A stretch of DNA of 64,000 nt, taken from positions 157,385 to 221,384 of the forward strand of contig JADKJV010000005.1 in assembly GCA_016720825.1 (NCBI GenBank), in the 5' to 3' direction. How positions within the stretch are numbered: position 1 is the stretch's first letter; each line of letters starts with the position of its first letter. A program made the position numbers and the translations under genes. The notes beneath the pieces were generated by a model. The model was given only the letters and a program-made list of their open reading frames with translations, ran no database searches and was not told where the DNA came from. The DNA comes from Chitinophagaceae bacterium. Its GTDB lineage: Bacteria > Bacteroidota > Bacteroidia > Chitinophagales > Chitinophagaceae. This document shows positions 55,240-63,363 of this stretch, piece by piece.

Positions 55240-55320
55240 AGCTGTCTTAAAGAATAAAACCCGGGCTTCCCGAAAAATGCTTTTATATCACTTTGTAATT
55301 TTGTATATAAAAACCAGGCG

Positions 55321-56226
55321 ATGAAAGCAGTCGTTTATGAAAAATATGGTTCCCCCGATGTGCTTGAAATCAGGGACATCAGCAAACCAATTCCCCGTGA
55401 CAATGAGGTATTAATTAAAATACATGCCACTTCCGTAACGGCCGGCGACTGGAGGATGCGGAAAGCCGATCCCTTCCTGGCCAGGCTGTTCAACGGATTG
55501 TTCAGGCCCAAAAGAGTGAAGATCCTGGGGTTTGAAGTGGCCGGCATTATTGAAGAAACGGGGAAAAATGTCAGTTCATTCAAAAAAGGGGATGCCGTGT
55601 TTGCTTTCTGCGGACTGAAGTTCAGCGGCTATGCTGAATATACCTGCCTGCCGGATAATGAACTGATTGCCATCAAACCGTCAAACATAACATTTGAAGA
55701 GGCAGCTACAGTACCTGTTGGCGGATTGACTGCATTGCGGTTTTTAAAACAGAGTGGCATCAAAAAAGGTGACCAGGTTTTGATATACGGTGCATCCGGC
55801 AGTGTGGGCACATTTGCGGTACAAATAGCAAAGGCTATGGGTGCAGATGTAACAGGTGTTTGCAGTACTGCGAATGTAAACTTGGTATCACAACTGGGTG
55901 CCCATGCAGTTATAGATTATACGAAGGAAGACTTCACAAAATCCGGCAACTGGTATGACATCGTTCTTGATGCCGTGGGAAAAACAACCAAATCCAGATG
56001 CAAACAGGTATTAAAACCAGGTGGACGGTATGTAACCGTAACAGGCAGGCCGAAACAAAACAAGGATGATATGATGGTTTTGAAGGAGCTGATTGAATCG
56101 GGCAAACTCGTTTCTGTGATTGACAGGACTTATACCCTGGACCAGATCCGGGAGGCACATGCCTATGTTGAATCCTTCCGGAAGAAAGGGAATGTGGCTG
56201 TGAGTGTGTTTTCAGTAAAGAACTAA
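55321..56226 (+). CDS. MDR-family NAD(P)-dependent oxidoreductase (quinone oxidoreductase-like)
   Basis: 301 residues. GroES-like N-terminal half (MKAVVYEKYGSPDVLEIRDI) and Rossmann half with VLIYGASGSVGTFAVQIAKA. No zinc-binding Cys cluster visible, which fits the quinone oxidoreductase or enoyl reductase branch. Cytosolic; substrate unknown. -7 element TAATTTTG lies before the gene near 55300. Confidence 0.9.
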   Translation: MKAVVYEKYGSPDVLEIRDISKPIPRDNEVLIKIHATSVTAGDWRMRKADPFLARLFNGLFRPKRVKILGFEVAGIIEETGKNVSSFKKGDAVFAFCGLKFSGYAEYTCLPDNELIAIKPSNITFEEAATVPVGGLTALRFLKQSGIKKGDQVLIYGASGSVGTFAVQIAKAMGADVTGVCSTANVNLVSQLGAHAVIDYTKEDFTKSGNWYDIVLDAVGKTTKSRCKQVLKPGGRYVTVTGRPKQNKDDMMVLKELIESGKLVSVIDRTYTLDQIREAHAYVESFRKKGNVAVSVFSVKN

Positions 56227-56301
56227 AACTGATACACATATATAAAAAATTATGGTCGACGAAAAAGCGGCCTCCTTTAAAAGAATTTGTTGAGAACCAG
56301 G

Positions 56302-57024
56302 CCATCCGGTTTTCAAAATTATTTTAAATACGAAACCTATCCGTTTCTTTAGTACCCCGGGTTGAAACCCGGGGCAACAGGGAAACAGGCTGGCTTTTTA
56401 GATAAAAGAACGATATGACTAACCGTTTACTGAATTCTACAAATAACTGCTCTATAGTGACAACATCGGGGACTAAAGTCCCGGAGGGCTTCTCTCTTTA
56501 ATAAAAAATTGATGAAAACTGTTGCGGGGCTTTAGCCCGGGGGTAAGTTTAAAAGAAACGAAATCAAAAAAGATAACTCGTTGAAACAGGGCTAACCCTT
56601 GCCCCGGGTTTTAACCCTTGCCGCGGGGACCCTGCCCCGGGTTTTAACCCGGGGAAACCAGGAAGCACAAAGCAATTAACCTGACCATCCGGTTTTCAAA
56701 ATCATTTTAAAAACGAAACCTATCCGTTTCTTTAGTACCCCGGGTTGAAACCCGGGGCAACAGGGAAACAGGCTGGCTTTTTAGATAAAAGAACGATATG
56801 ACTAACCGTTTACTGAATTCTACAAATAACTGCTCTATAGTGACAACATCGGGGGGACTAAAGTCCCGGAGGATTTCTTCTCTTATCAAAAAATTGATGA
56901 AAACTGTTGCGGGGCTTTAGCCCCAGTCGTAAGTTTCAAAAGAAACGAAATCAAAAAAGATAACTCGTTGAAACAGGGTTAACCCTTGCCCCGGGTTTTA
57001 ACCCGGGGGAACCAGGAAGCAATC
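56302..57024. repeat. Two direct copies of a REP-like element (offset 383 bp)
   Basis: A block beginning CCATCCGGTTTTCAAAATTA at 56302 recurs from 56685. Each copy contains CCCCGGGTTGAAACCCGGGG and GGGACTAAAGTCCCGG hairpins, plus GCTTTAGCCC and TTTTAACCCGGGG elements. Copy 1 carries about 30 extra bp of CCGCGGGGACCC-type sequence. These are typical of REP-like hairpins moved by tyrosine transposases, but no transposase is seen. Confidence 0.88.
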
Positions 57025-57059
57025 AGCTTAATTTAAAAATTCCATTTTTTTTATAATTA

Positions 57060-57092
57060 AAAGATGCCGTCTCCCATGAGACAGCCCCTTTC
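57060..57092 (-). terminator. Possible terminator downstream of SDR gene
   Basis: Imperfect hairpin GATGCCGTCTC-CCAT-GAGACAGCCCC with T-rich minus-strand tail, about 190 bp past the SDR stop. Low confidence because of distance. Confidence 0.3.
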
Positions 57093-57276
57093 ATTGTGTA
57101 AATCTTAACTAGAGGCCATCTCAAAAGCCAGGTTTAAGTTCCTCGCTGATCAGATTCCACGCTACGATCGGACAATGTTTGGGTGGGGGGAGAGGGAAGA
57201 TTTCTCGCTTCACTCGAAATGATTTTTTGAATTTTGATTTTTGATTGACTTTTAAAATGGCTTGTAAACAAAACAC

Positions 57277-57873
57277 TCAATACGGCTTTATAATCTGCCC
57301 GGTATTGGCCCCGAAAATGGATTTCCGGAAACCATATTCCAGTTGCTGCATGGTAACAGGAATATCACCGGGGAAATAAGGAAAATATTGCGGGGAGTTT
57401 TCGATAACAGTCGGGCTCACGGCATTGATCCGGATGCCATTCTCCAGTTCAATGGCTGCAGCCCGCACGAAACCCTCCACAGCCCCGTTTGCGGCAGCGG
57501 CGTTGGCAAAATGCTTCTGCGGATCATGCGACAGGGCGCCGGTGATTAATGTAAATGAGCCTTTGGGGTTGATGTAATGCTGACCGATCAGTACGAGGTT
57601 AATCTGCCCCATCATTTTCCCTTCCACCCCTTTCCGGAAAGTCTGGTCATTCAGTTTACTCCACGGGCCAACAAATGTGGGCCCGGCGGTGGAGACCAGT
57701 GCATCAAATGGCCCCGCTTGCTTATATAGCTGCTCAATGGATTCCGTCGAGGTAATGTCAACATTGATATCACAGCCTTTGGTGGCAGCGGTGATCACTT
57801 CATGTTCTTTCCGGAAAGCGTTTGCCAGGTATTGTCCCATGGTGCCTGATGCACCAACGATGATTATTTTCAT
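57277..57873 (-). CDS. Short-chain dehydrogenase-like NAD(P) protein
   Basis: 198 residues from ATG 57873 (MKIIIVGASGTMGQYLANAF). Gly-rich dinucleotide motif GASGTMG, DINVDIT acidic strand, LVSTAG, LITGALSHDP. The usual Tyr-x-x-x-Lys is not visible (NAAAANGAVEGFVRAAAIEL sits there), so catalysis may differ or it may be regulatory. The promoter carries a 21-bp-pitch AraC-type operator; the AraC gene is just upstream and same strand. Confidence 0.85.
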   Translation of the reverse strand: MKIIIVGASGTMGQYLANAFRKEHEVITAATKGCDINVDITSTESIEQLYKQAGPFDALVSTAGPTFVGPWSKLNDQTFRKGVEGKMMGQINLVLIGQHYINPKGSFTLITGALSHDPQKHFANAAAANGAVEGFVRAAAIELENGIRINAVSPTVIENSPQYFPYFPGDIPVTMQQLEYGFRKSIFGANTGQIIKPY

Positions 57874-57899
57874 GTGTATATTTTTTGCTTTTATATACA

Positions 57900-57956
57900 C
57901 AAATGTAAAATCACCAGCAGGTGCTGTAACAGGACGAAAACACAGTTGAGCAGGAC
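57900..57956 (-). promoter_or_regulatory. AraC-type direct-repeat operator and -7 element, copy 2
   Basis: AGGAC at 57931-57935 and 57952-57956, 21 bp apart, with TGTAAC before and CAGTTG between as in copy 1. Perfect TAnnTTTG (complement at 57900-57907, TACATTTG) 9 bp after CACCTGC on the minus strand. Lies 27 to 83 bp upstream of the SDR start and touches the AraC stop. Confidence 0.7.
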
Positions 57957-58820
57957 TTATTTGAATTTCTGGCGGAAAGATTCCGGAGACAGGCCGGTAT
58001 GTTTCTTAAAGAAACGGATAAAATAGGAATGGTCTTCATACCCCAGCCCGTCAGCAATTTCTTTCACCTGGTTTGGGGTGGCCAGCAGGTATCGTTTTGC
58101 TTCCAGGATAATATGTTCATCAATCAGGGCAGATGCCGTTTTCCCGATGGAGGATTTGGTGATCTCATTCAGCTGGTAAGCAGAGAGGTTCATCACCGCG
58201 GTATAATCGGAAACTTGTTTATGCGTGGCAATTTTCCTGTCAAGCAGTTCCAGGAATTCTTCAAACCGTTCCTGGGTATAGGCGTTATTGGCTTTTGTTT
58301 CAGCCCTGGGGTTGGGGCTCTGCCTGACAAACTCAATAAAGAAAATGGACAGGCCTGACAGGATAACGTCCCGGTAACCTTCTTCCTTGTCGGTATACTC
58401 CTGGTACATGGAATCCAAAACCGCCATCAGTTTATGAAACCGGTGAAGGGTGAACTGGCAGTAGTTCTTATTCCAGGCCTTTCGTAACCGCTGGCTGGAG
58501 AGTTTGTCTTTGGGATGATAAAAACCCGGACTGAATTCAACCAGGTAACCCGTACTCCCCTTTGTCAGTTCCAGCTGGTGCACCTGCCCGGGTCTTAATA
58601 AAAAGATGGAATGATCCTGTACAGTATGAGCCGTAAAATCAATTTCATGCTTCCCCTTCCCTTTCTGCAAAGCGAGGATAAAAAAGTAATCATGCCGGTG
58701 CAGGTCATGCACCAGGTCTTCATTTCCCATGAGATCCTCCACCTTGCGGATTTTAAAGCCTTCCAGGGGTGGTTGGGCCTGGCGGGGTGAGTGGAGTTGG
58801 CGGATGGGGATTTTTTTCAT
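57957..58820 (-). CDS. AraC-family transcriptional regulator
   Basis: 287 residues. N-terminal cupin-like sensor (HDLHRHDYFFILALQKGKGK, FTAHTVQDHSIFLLRPGQVH) and a C-terminal pair of helix-turn-helix motifs (about 185-287, ending HTGLSPESFRQKFK). It should bind direct-repeat sites about 21 bp apart. The matching site lies just past its own stop codon in front of the SDR gene, and again before the thioredoxin-reductase operon. A degraded duplicate of its first 50 codons lies at 61365-61504. Confidence 0.94.
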   Translation of the reverse strand: MKKIPIRQLHSPRQAQPPLEGFKIRKVEDLMGNEDLVHDLHRHDYFFILALQKGKGKHEIDFTAHTVQDHSIFLLRPGQVHQLELTKGSTGYLVEFSPGFYHPKDKLSSQRLRKAWNKNYCQFTLHRFHKLMAVLDSMYQEYTDKEEGYRDVILSGLSIFFIEFVRQSPNPRAETKANNAYTQERFEEFLELLDRKIATHKQVSDYTAVMNLSAYQLNEITKSSIGKTASALIDEHIILEAKRYLLATPNQVKEIADGLGYEDHSYFIRFFKKHTGLSPESFRQKFK

Positions 58821-58958
58821 TTGAGATTAACTGCTTTTTCAGCGCATGTGCTGCATGCCCTTCTATTAGTTTAAATCAGTTCATTAAGTTATTAATTAAT
58901 TTTTGCTTTGTAAAAAAGCTGATTTTTATACCCGGCCCGAGTATAAATAAAACCGGTT
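58821..58958. other. Short AT-rich gap between YcaO and AraC genes
   Basis: No gene. Contains poly-A/T tracts and CCCGAGTATAAATAAAACCGG. Probably the AraC promoter. Confidence 0.3.
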
Positions 58959-60242
58959 TTAACGGTACCCGCAAACGGGCCAGATTTTTATATCTGCAGC
59001 CGATTGGACTTTGGACCTTACTCCCAGCTTAACGGGCACCTCAAAAAACCGGATGGATAATCTCAGGGGATGGTCTTTTTGCAAAATGGGCTGTAGTCTG
59101 GTTGCCAGCATTCTGACTACAGGAAAAGGGATATCTGGCCTGCTTAAATCAACAGCAATCACTTCTGCATTAATGGACTCCATGAATGAAAGACAGGTTT
59201 CGATATTTTCTTTGATATTATTAGTTGCATAATTTTTCAAAGAATCAAAACGAATCGTATCCGCCTGATCGGAAGTATAAAAATGCGGCGCCCCTGAATT
59301 GAACCATCCTTCAAAATTGACAACCGGGGGAAGTAACTGAACGGCTTCAGTCAGCGCCCGTTCCAGTGCAATAACCGGATCAAGGTGGGTGCCGGAAGAA
59401 ACTGAACAAATGGAATGGTTTTTCCGAAGGCGGAGAAAAACCGTAATGAAAGATAATGGCAGATCTGTTGAGCCGGAATAAATATATACTTCATACCCTT
59501 TTTTATTCAACGTATCAAGCAGGGGTAAGCAGGCTGCAGGAAGAGTATCCGGGAGAATGCGCTTTACCGGAAGCCGGTTATACTCACTGATAGTAACCTG
59601 ATCCCGTTCTATCAATTCCAATAACCCATGCAGTATCGCTTCCTCTTTGTTATTGCCGGATGCCAGACCGTTCGTATCAGACCGAACAATGTGTTTATCA
59701 AAGGAAGCTGCTTCATAGGGATAGAAAACAAGATTGGCAGGAACCAACACTGGTTTTCCCCTTGATAGGGAATAACCCCAAATCCATTCAATTTTTTTCC
59801 CGGGATGATAGTCTGTACCGGAAGGAAGCGTAAAATGTACCGGGTTAATTGCCCGGGCAGCAACTTCATCAAAAGAAGCGGTGAGCACCCGGTCACCGGA
59901 TTTCATCTTTGCACAATACCTCTCAAAAAATTCAATACAGGCACTGGCAATGTGCTGGCAGGTAGTGATTCCTTTACCAAAATAATACTGATCCTTGGAT
60001 TTGTCAATAGGTGAATGGTATTTAAGGACAGCCCTGCTTATTGAACCATTCACAATATTCGAGTAAGAAAACTGGACTTCAACAGGGCTTTTCAGAAAAA
60101 AACGTTCAATGTTCCGGACTGTCTCTTTAACAGGAACAGCCCGCATTCCGTTTTCGTTATGGCAGACGAGTTGGTTGCTTAAATGTATTTTTACTTTTTG
60201 CCCCCGGCCGGTTGCAGCATGTATTTGTGCGGTCCTTTGCAT
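58959..60242 (-). CDS. YcaO-domain protein
   Basis: 427 residues. Strong YcaO marks: FGKGITTCQHIASACIEFFE (ATP-binding helix with SAxxE and ExxER), GLASGNNKEEAILHGLLELI, ERDQ, and SGTHLDPVIALERALTEAVQ. YcaO enzymes activate peptide-backbone amides with ATP to give azolines, amidines or thioamides. The C-terminus (KIWPVCGYR) lacks the PxPxP motif of azoline-type cyclodehydratases, and no E1-like, TfuA or dehydrogenase gene lies next to it. Starts 30 bp after the stop of the Tat-signal protein gene, so the two look cotranscribed. Substrate not known. Confidence 0.9.
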   Translation of the reverse strand: MQRTAQIHAATGRGQKVKIHLSNQLVCHNENGMRAVPVKETVRNIERFFLKSPVEVQFSYSNIVNGSISRAVLKYHSPIDKSKDQYYFGKGITTCQHIASACIEFFERYCAKMKSGDRVLTASFDEVAARAINPVHFTLPSGTDYHPGKKIEWIWGYSLSRGKPVLVPANLVFYPYEAASFDKHIVRSDTNGLASGNNKEEAILHGLLELIERDQVTISEYNRLPVKRILPDTLPAACLPLLDTLNKKGYEVYIYSGSTDLPLSFITVFLRLRKNHSICSVSSGTHLDPVIALERALTEAVQLLPPVVNFEGWFNSGAPHFYTSDQADTIRFDSLKNYATNNIKENIETCLSFMESINAEVIAVDLSRPDIPFPVVRMLATRLQPILQKDHPLRLSIRFFEVPVKLGVRSKVQSAADIKIWPVCGYR

Positions 60243-60272
60243 AGTTATGTATTCAGCGGATATACTGGCTAT

Positions 60273-60836
60273 TCAATGTAATTGGTATTTACCTGAAGCT
60301 TCAGGTGGTGCTATTGTTGCGGCACAAGTAGCAGATCTTTTCACGATTTGCCGGTCAACAACGCCTTCAAAACCCTTGATTATCCCACCCTGAGTAATGA
60401 TAATAAAAGCAGCAGTTTCCGCCATTCCGCTATTGAATTTGTTTGTTTCGCCGGTAACCACCTTCAAATAAATCCTGCTGTTGGTTATCGTCTCTGTATT
60501 CATTATCACAGAGCCTGTTCCTCTTGCATTGATAGTCCCGAACGAACCGGGAAAAGCCCGGTATTTCTCCAGCAAATCATTTGCTGCCACGGCGAGGAAG
60601 AAATGCCTTCCTGGGTTTCCGTATACTTTAACGGTAAGCTTTGCACCAGACCCGCTGATCACAGCCTTTTCCAGTTTTTGCTTTTCATGATGCAAGTCTT
60701 GCTCATCTTCCGTCACTGCAGCATTACGCGGAGTAGTAACTAAGCTGACCAGAAAATAGGGAGCCGTACCCAGCAGAAATCCGGTTTTCCCAATAAGTAC
60801 AAGTGCTTCACGCCTGGTTTTATTTTCTTGTTTCAT
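60273..60836 (-). CDS. Tat-signal hypothetical protein paired with YcaO
   Basis: 187 residues from ATG 60836 (MKQENKTRREALVLIGKTGF). The N-terminus has a twin-arginine motif TRREAL and a hydrophobic core, so probable Tat export. A beta-rich domain follows (about 65-165, SGAKLTVKVYGNPGRHFFLA). The C-terminus is short and distinct: KRSATCAATIAPPEASGKYQ. A single Cys sits in SATCAATI. It is directly upstream of the YcaO gene with a 30-bp gap. Family not recognised; candidate YcaO substrate or partner. Confidence 0.65.
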   Translation of the reverse strand: MKQENKTRREALVLIGKTGFLLGTAPYFLVSLVTTPRNAAVTEDEQDLHHEKQKLEKAVISGSGAKLTVKVYGNPGRHFFLAVAANDLLEKYRAFPGSFGTINARGTGSVIMNTETITNSRIYLKVVTGETNKFNSGMAETAAFIIITQGGIIKGFEGVVDRQIVKRSATCAATIAPPEASGKYQLH

Positions 60837-61364
60837 TTTAAGTCCTCCCATATTTGTTTACCATTCAGATGTTATTTCTGTTTTTTCATAATTACATTGG
60901 CTTAAAGCACAGAAAGATCTGCTGAAACCAGTCAGTACTTGTTACCAGTTGACATACCCTTTGCAAAATAAACGCCCAACAGAATTATCTTCAACACATC
61001 AGTGTTCCTGTACGTTTTCATGATTCTACATTTTAAGCCTCATCAACAACGCACAAATATTACCCACCTTACAAACCGCAGTAAGGGGGCATACTACCGG
61101 GTTTTAGCTTTCCGGCATTATGTTATAAATCACCTCATTTTCTTCTTACAGGAAGTCCATTTCCCTTTACAAGTTATTGCAACAGTAATAGGGGGAAAAA
61201 TGACACGAATCAGTGCAAAAAATGACAACGGGCAGGACAATCCATATGACTGTGCAGTCCGCTTTCAGCACTATCAGATTCATTTGAAACAGTCTAAATA
61301 AAAAAATCGAATTGCCAGTAAGAGAAGAACCATAAAATAAATTTCATGTTCCCATCTTCCCATT
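60837..61364. other. Intergenic region right of YcaO operon
   Basis: About 530 bp. I find no supportable gene on either strand; short open frames lack ribosome-binding sites and coding character. It should hold the promoter of the Tat-protein/YcaO operon. Confidence 0.35.
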
Positions 61365-61504
61365 TTACAAAGCAAGAATCAGGAAGTAAACATTCATCAA
61401 GTTCTTATCTCCCATTAGATCCTCCTCCTTGCGGATTTTAATTCCTTCCAGGGGAGGTTGGGCCAGGCGTGGGGAGTGGAGATGGCGGATGGGGATTTTT
61501 TGAT
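61365..61504 (-). pseudogene. Relic of the AraC gene N-terminus
   Basis: Minus-strand sequence is clearly homologous to the first 50 codons of the AraC gene at 57957: IPIRHLHSPRLAQPPLEGIK, IRKEEDLMGDKNLM and YFLILAL align with its counterparts. The start codon is ATC, one A of the A-run is lost, part of the HDLHRHDYF segment is missing, and stops follow. A truncated duplication that has decayed. Confidence 0.85.
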
Positions 61505-61620
61505 GCTGATTTCGAATATTAGTTTGGTTTCATTAAAAGATATTAAATAATTATTTCCAAATAAAGATTAACTCCAGGAACGTCTGTCATATAAACCTGT
61601 CTGAAGCTGTTATCATAAAA

Positions 61621-61644
61621 AAAGGGCCGCAAGCGACCCTTTCC
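61621..61644 (-). terminator. Terminator of SUMF1-type gene
   Basis: Hairpin AAAGGG-CGC-AAGCG-CCCTTT with a minus-strand run of T (plus-strand A-run at 61615-61623). About 17 bp past the stop of the formylglycine-type gene. Confidence 0.8.
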
Positions 61645-61660
61645 AAAAAATGAATTTCCC

Positions 61661-63310
61661 CTATCTTATATACAACACACCGCGTCCTCCACGATTGGAA
61701 GCGCGTGCAGTTGGTAAAAATACTTGTCCACGGTCTGAAATGGCAAGTGTCAAGACAGCATCAAAATACGATCCGCCCTTCAAACGTATACCAGCGCAAC
61801 CCGAATTCAGTCCTGAAATCTCGCATGTACCACTGCAGGTATTGGCAATTGTATTGTTTGCGTTACCTTCCATACCAGGCCAAAAACCGGCTCCACCAAC
61901 TGAAAGTTGAGCGTTACCGGTTGCCGAAATCGCCCCATTTCCATTGGGTACATAGCGGCATGAGCGGCCGGCTACTGAACCCATATGTATACAATATTCT
62001 GCGAGATTGCCTGACATGTCCATCACCCCATAAAAAGATGCCCCACTCGTGATACGGTTTGAAATGGGCGTTGCAAAAATGCCGTTCCTGACTGGCCCGG
62101 ATGCAAAAGTTGTACTATAAACTGCATTCCCGGCCACCAGCGAAGTATTGTTGAAACTTTCAGCGGCACTTCCCGATGACTGAATCGCAAAAGGAGTTGC
62201 TGCAATGGTATTAGTGCCCCATGCATATTCGCCGTAACTGGCCAGATTTGCACCGGCTGATGAAACCCCGCGGCAAATTTTCTCAAATTGCAGCTCACTC
62301 ATCGGTGCAAGCCCGCTCCAGTCGAGATAAGCAGCCATATCCTGCCAGTTGATAAAATTACAGGCGATCCATTCACCGTCAGCAGCCTCATCGTAAATAT
62401 TATTTCCGCTTGCGTCACAACCGTATACTGCTGGTGTACTGCTGGCCACACCCGGCGTTCTGATTTCGATAAAATTCCGGGATGTACCTGATGCAACTCC
62501 ATGGCACCTGTTCCTATTGCTAGCGGGCTAGGCGCGTTGGTTGTGCGGGTAACCTGCTGGTCATAACTTAAGGTATTCAGGAAATCACGGTATGCAGTAC
62601 AAGCTTAGTTCATATTTCATACACCAAAGCGCCTTCATGGTCGGAAATGGATCCAGCGTGCCGATGGGTACTGTTGTTTGAATCGTGTCGTTACTGTAAA
62701 TATACATTCCGTCTGTTTCCAGCTCTGCGTCATCAAAACCATTGGCGTCACATAGCATCGGTAACACACTGCTGTTGGTGGCTAAATTATCAGAATAATG
62801 CAGCGCATTAACGGATTCGTTGGTACCGTCACCGTCTCCACAAAATTGCCGGGACGTAGGTGCGGGAACAAATACCATTTCAACAGCGAAACCTTTTTAC
62901 ATCAATATCGTAAGGCGGGTTGTTAACTACTACAAGTTTTAACCCCGGAAATTGTACTGGTACCAATACCCAAATTAGTGGGTTCACGGTATAACATGGC
63001 ACCTGTTTTATTGGTTTCAGATGTACAGGAAAACATCAAATCCGACGGGAATAACATTATTATTCCCGTTGAAATATATGTCTTCCACAAGCCGTTCACG
63101 TCTTTGTATTTAAAAAATACTCCATGCGCCGTCGTAATTATTGGGGCCCACATTCACGCGCCAGCTGTTCTCCCAGCTTACATCAAATTGTACCTGTATC
63201 AAGCTGGGCCCGTTGTTAATGATCGACACATTGGAAATCGTGATATTGTTGGCCACTATTGGTCCGGCCGGCAAGAGGATTCCCATAAAAGACAAATCAA
63301 TTTTTTTCAT
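61661..63310 (-). pseudogene. Secreted SUMF1/formylglycine-type domain protein, at least five frameshifts
   Basis: Pieces in successive frames join into one protein. From ATG 63310: MKKIDLSFMGILLPAGPIVA, NITISNVSIINNGPSLIQVQ, then YKDVNGLWKTYISTGIIMLF, VEMVFVPAPTSRQFCGDGDG, WCMKYELS, YRDFLNTLSYDQQVTRTTNA, and the SUMF1-type fold (ACNFINWQDMAAYLDWSGLA, MSELQFEKICRG, YGVMDMSGNLAEYCIHMG, CAGIRLKGGSYFD). Ends GRGVLYIR. Shifts lie near 63113-63125, 62937-62942, 62893-62897, 62600-62612 and 62500, mainly in homopolymers. A single-gene secreted enzyme-like or structural protein seems likely; error density rises toward the right edge. Confidence 0.75.
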
Positions 63311-63363
63311 ATCTGGTTTTCATTTAGTTTCTCTGCTTATTGAATGGAAGGAACAATCAGTTT

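Noticed and set aside
56302..57024. Insertion sequence with coding capacity
   Set aside because: Only hairpin-rich noncoding copies; short frames inside are repeat artefacts.
61002..61301. 99-residue plus-strand frame beside the YcaO operon
   Set aside because: Examined as a possible precursor peptide; composition looks random and there is no leader-core pattern or ribosome-binding site.
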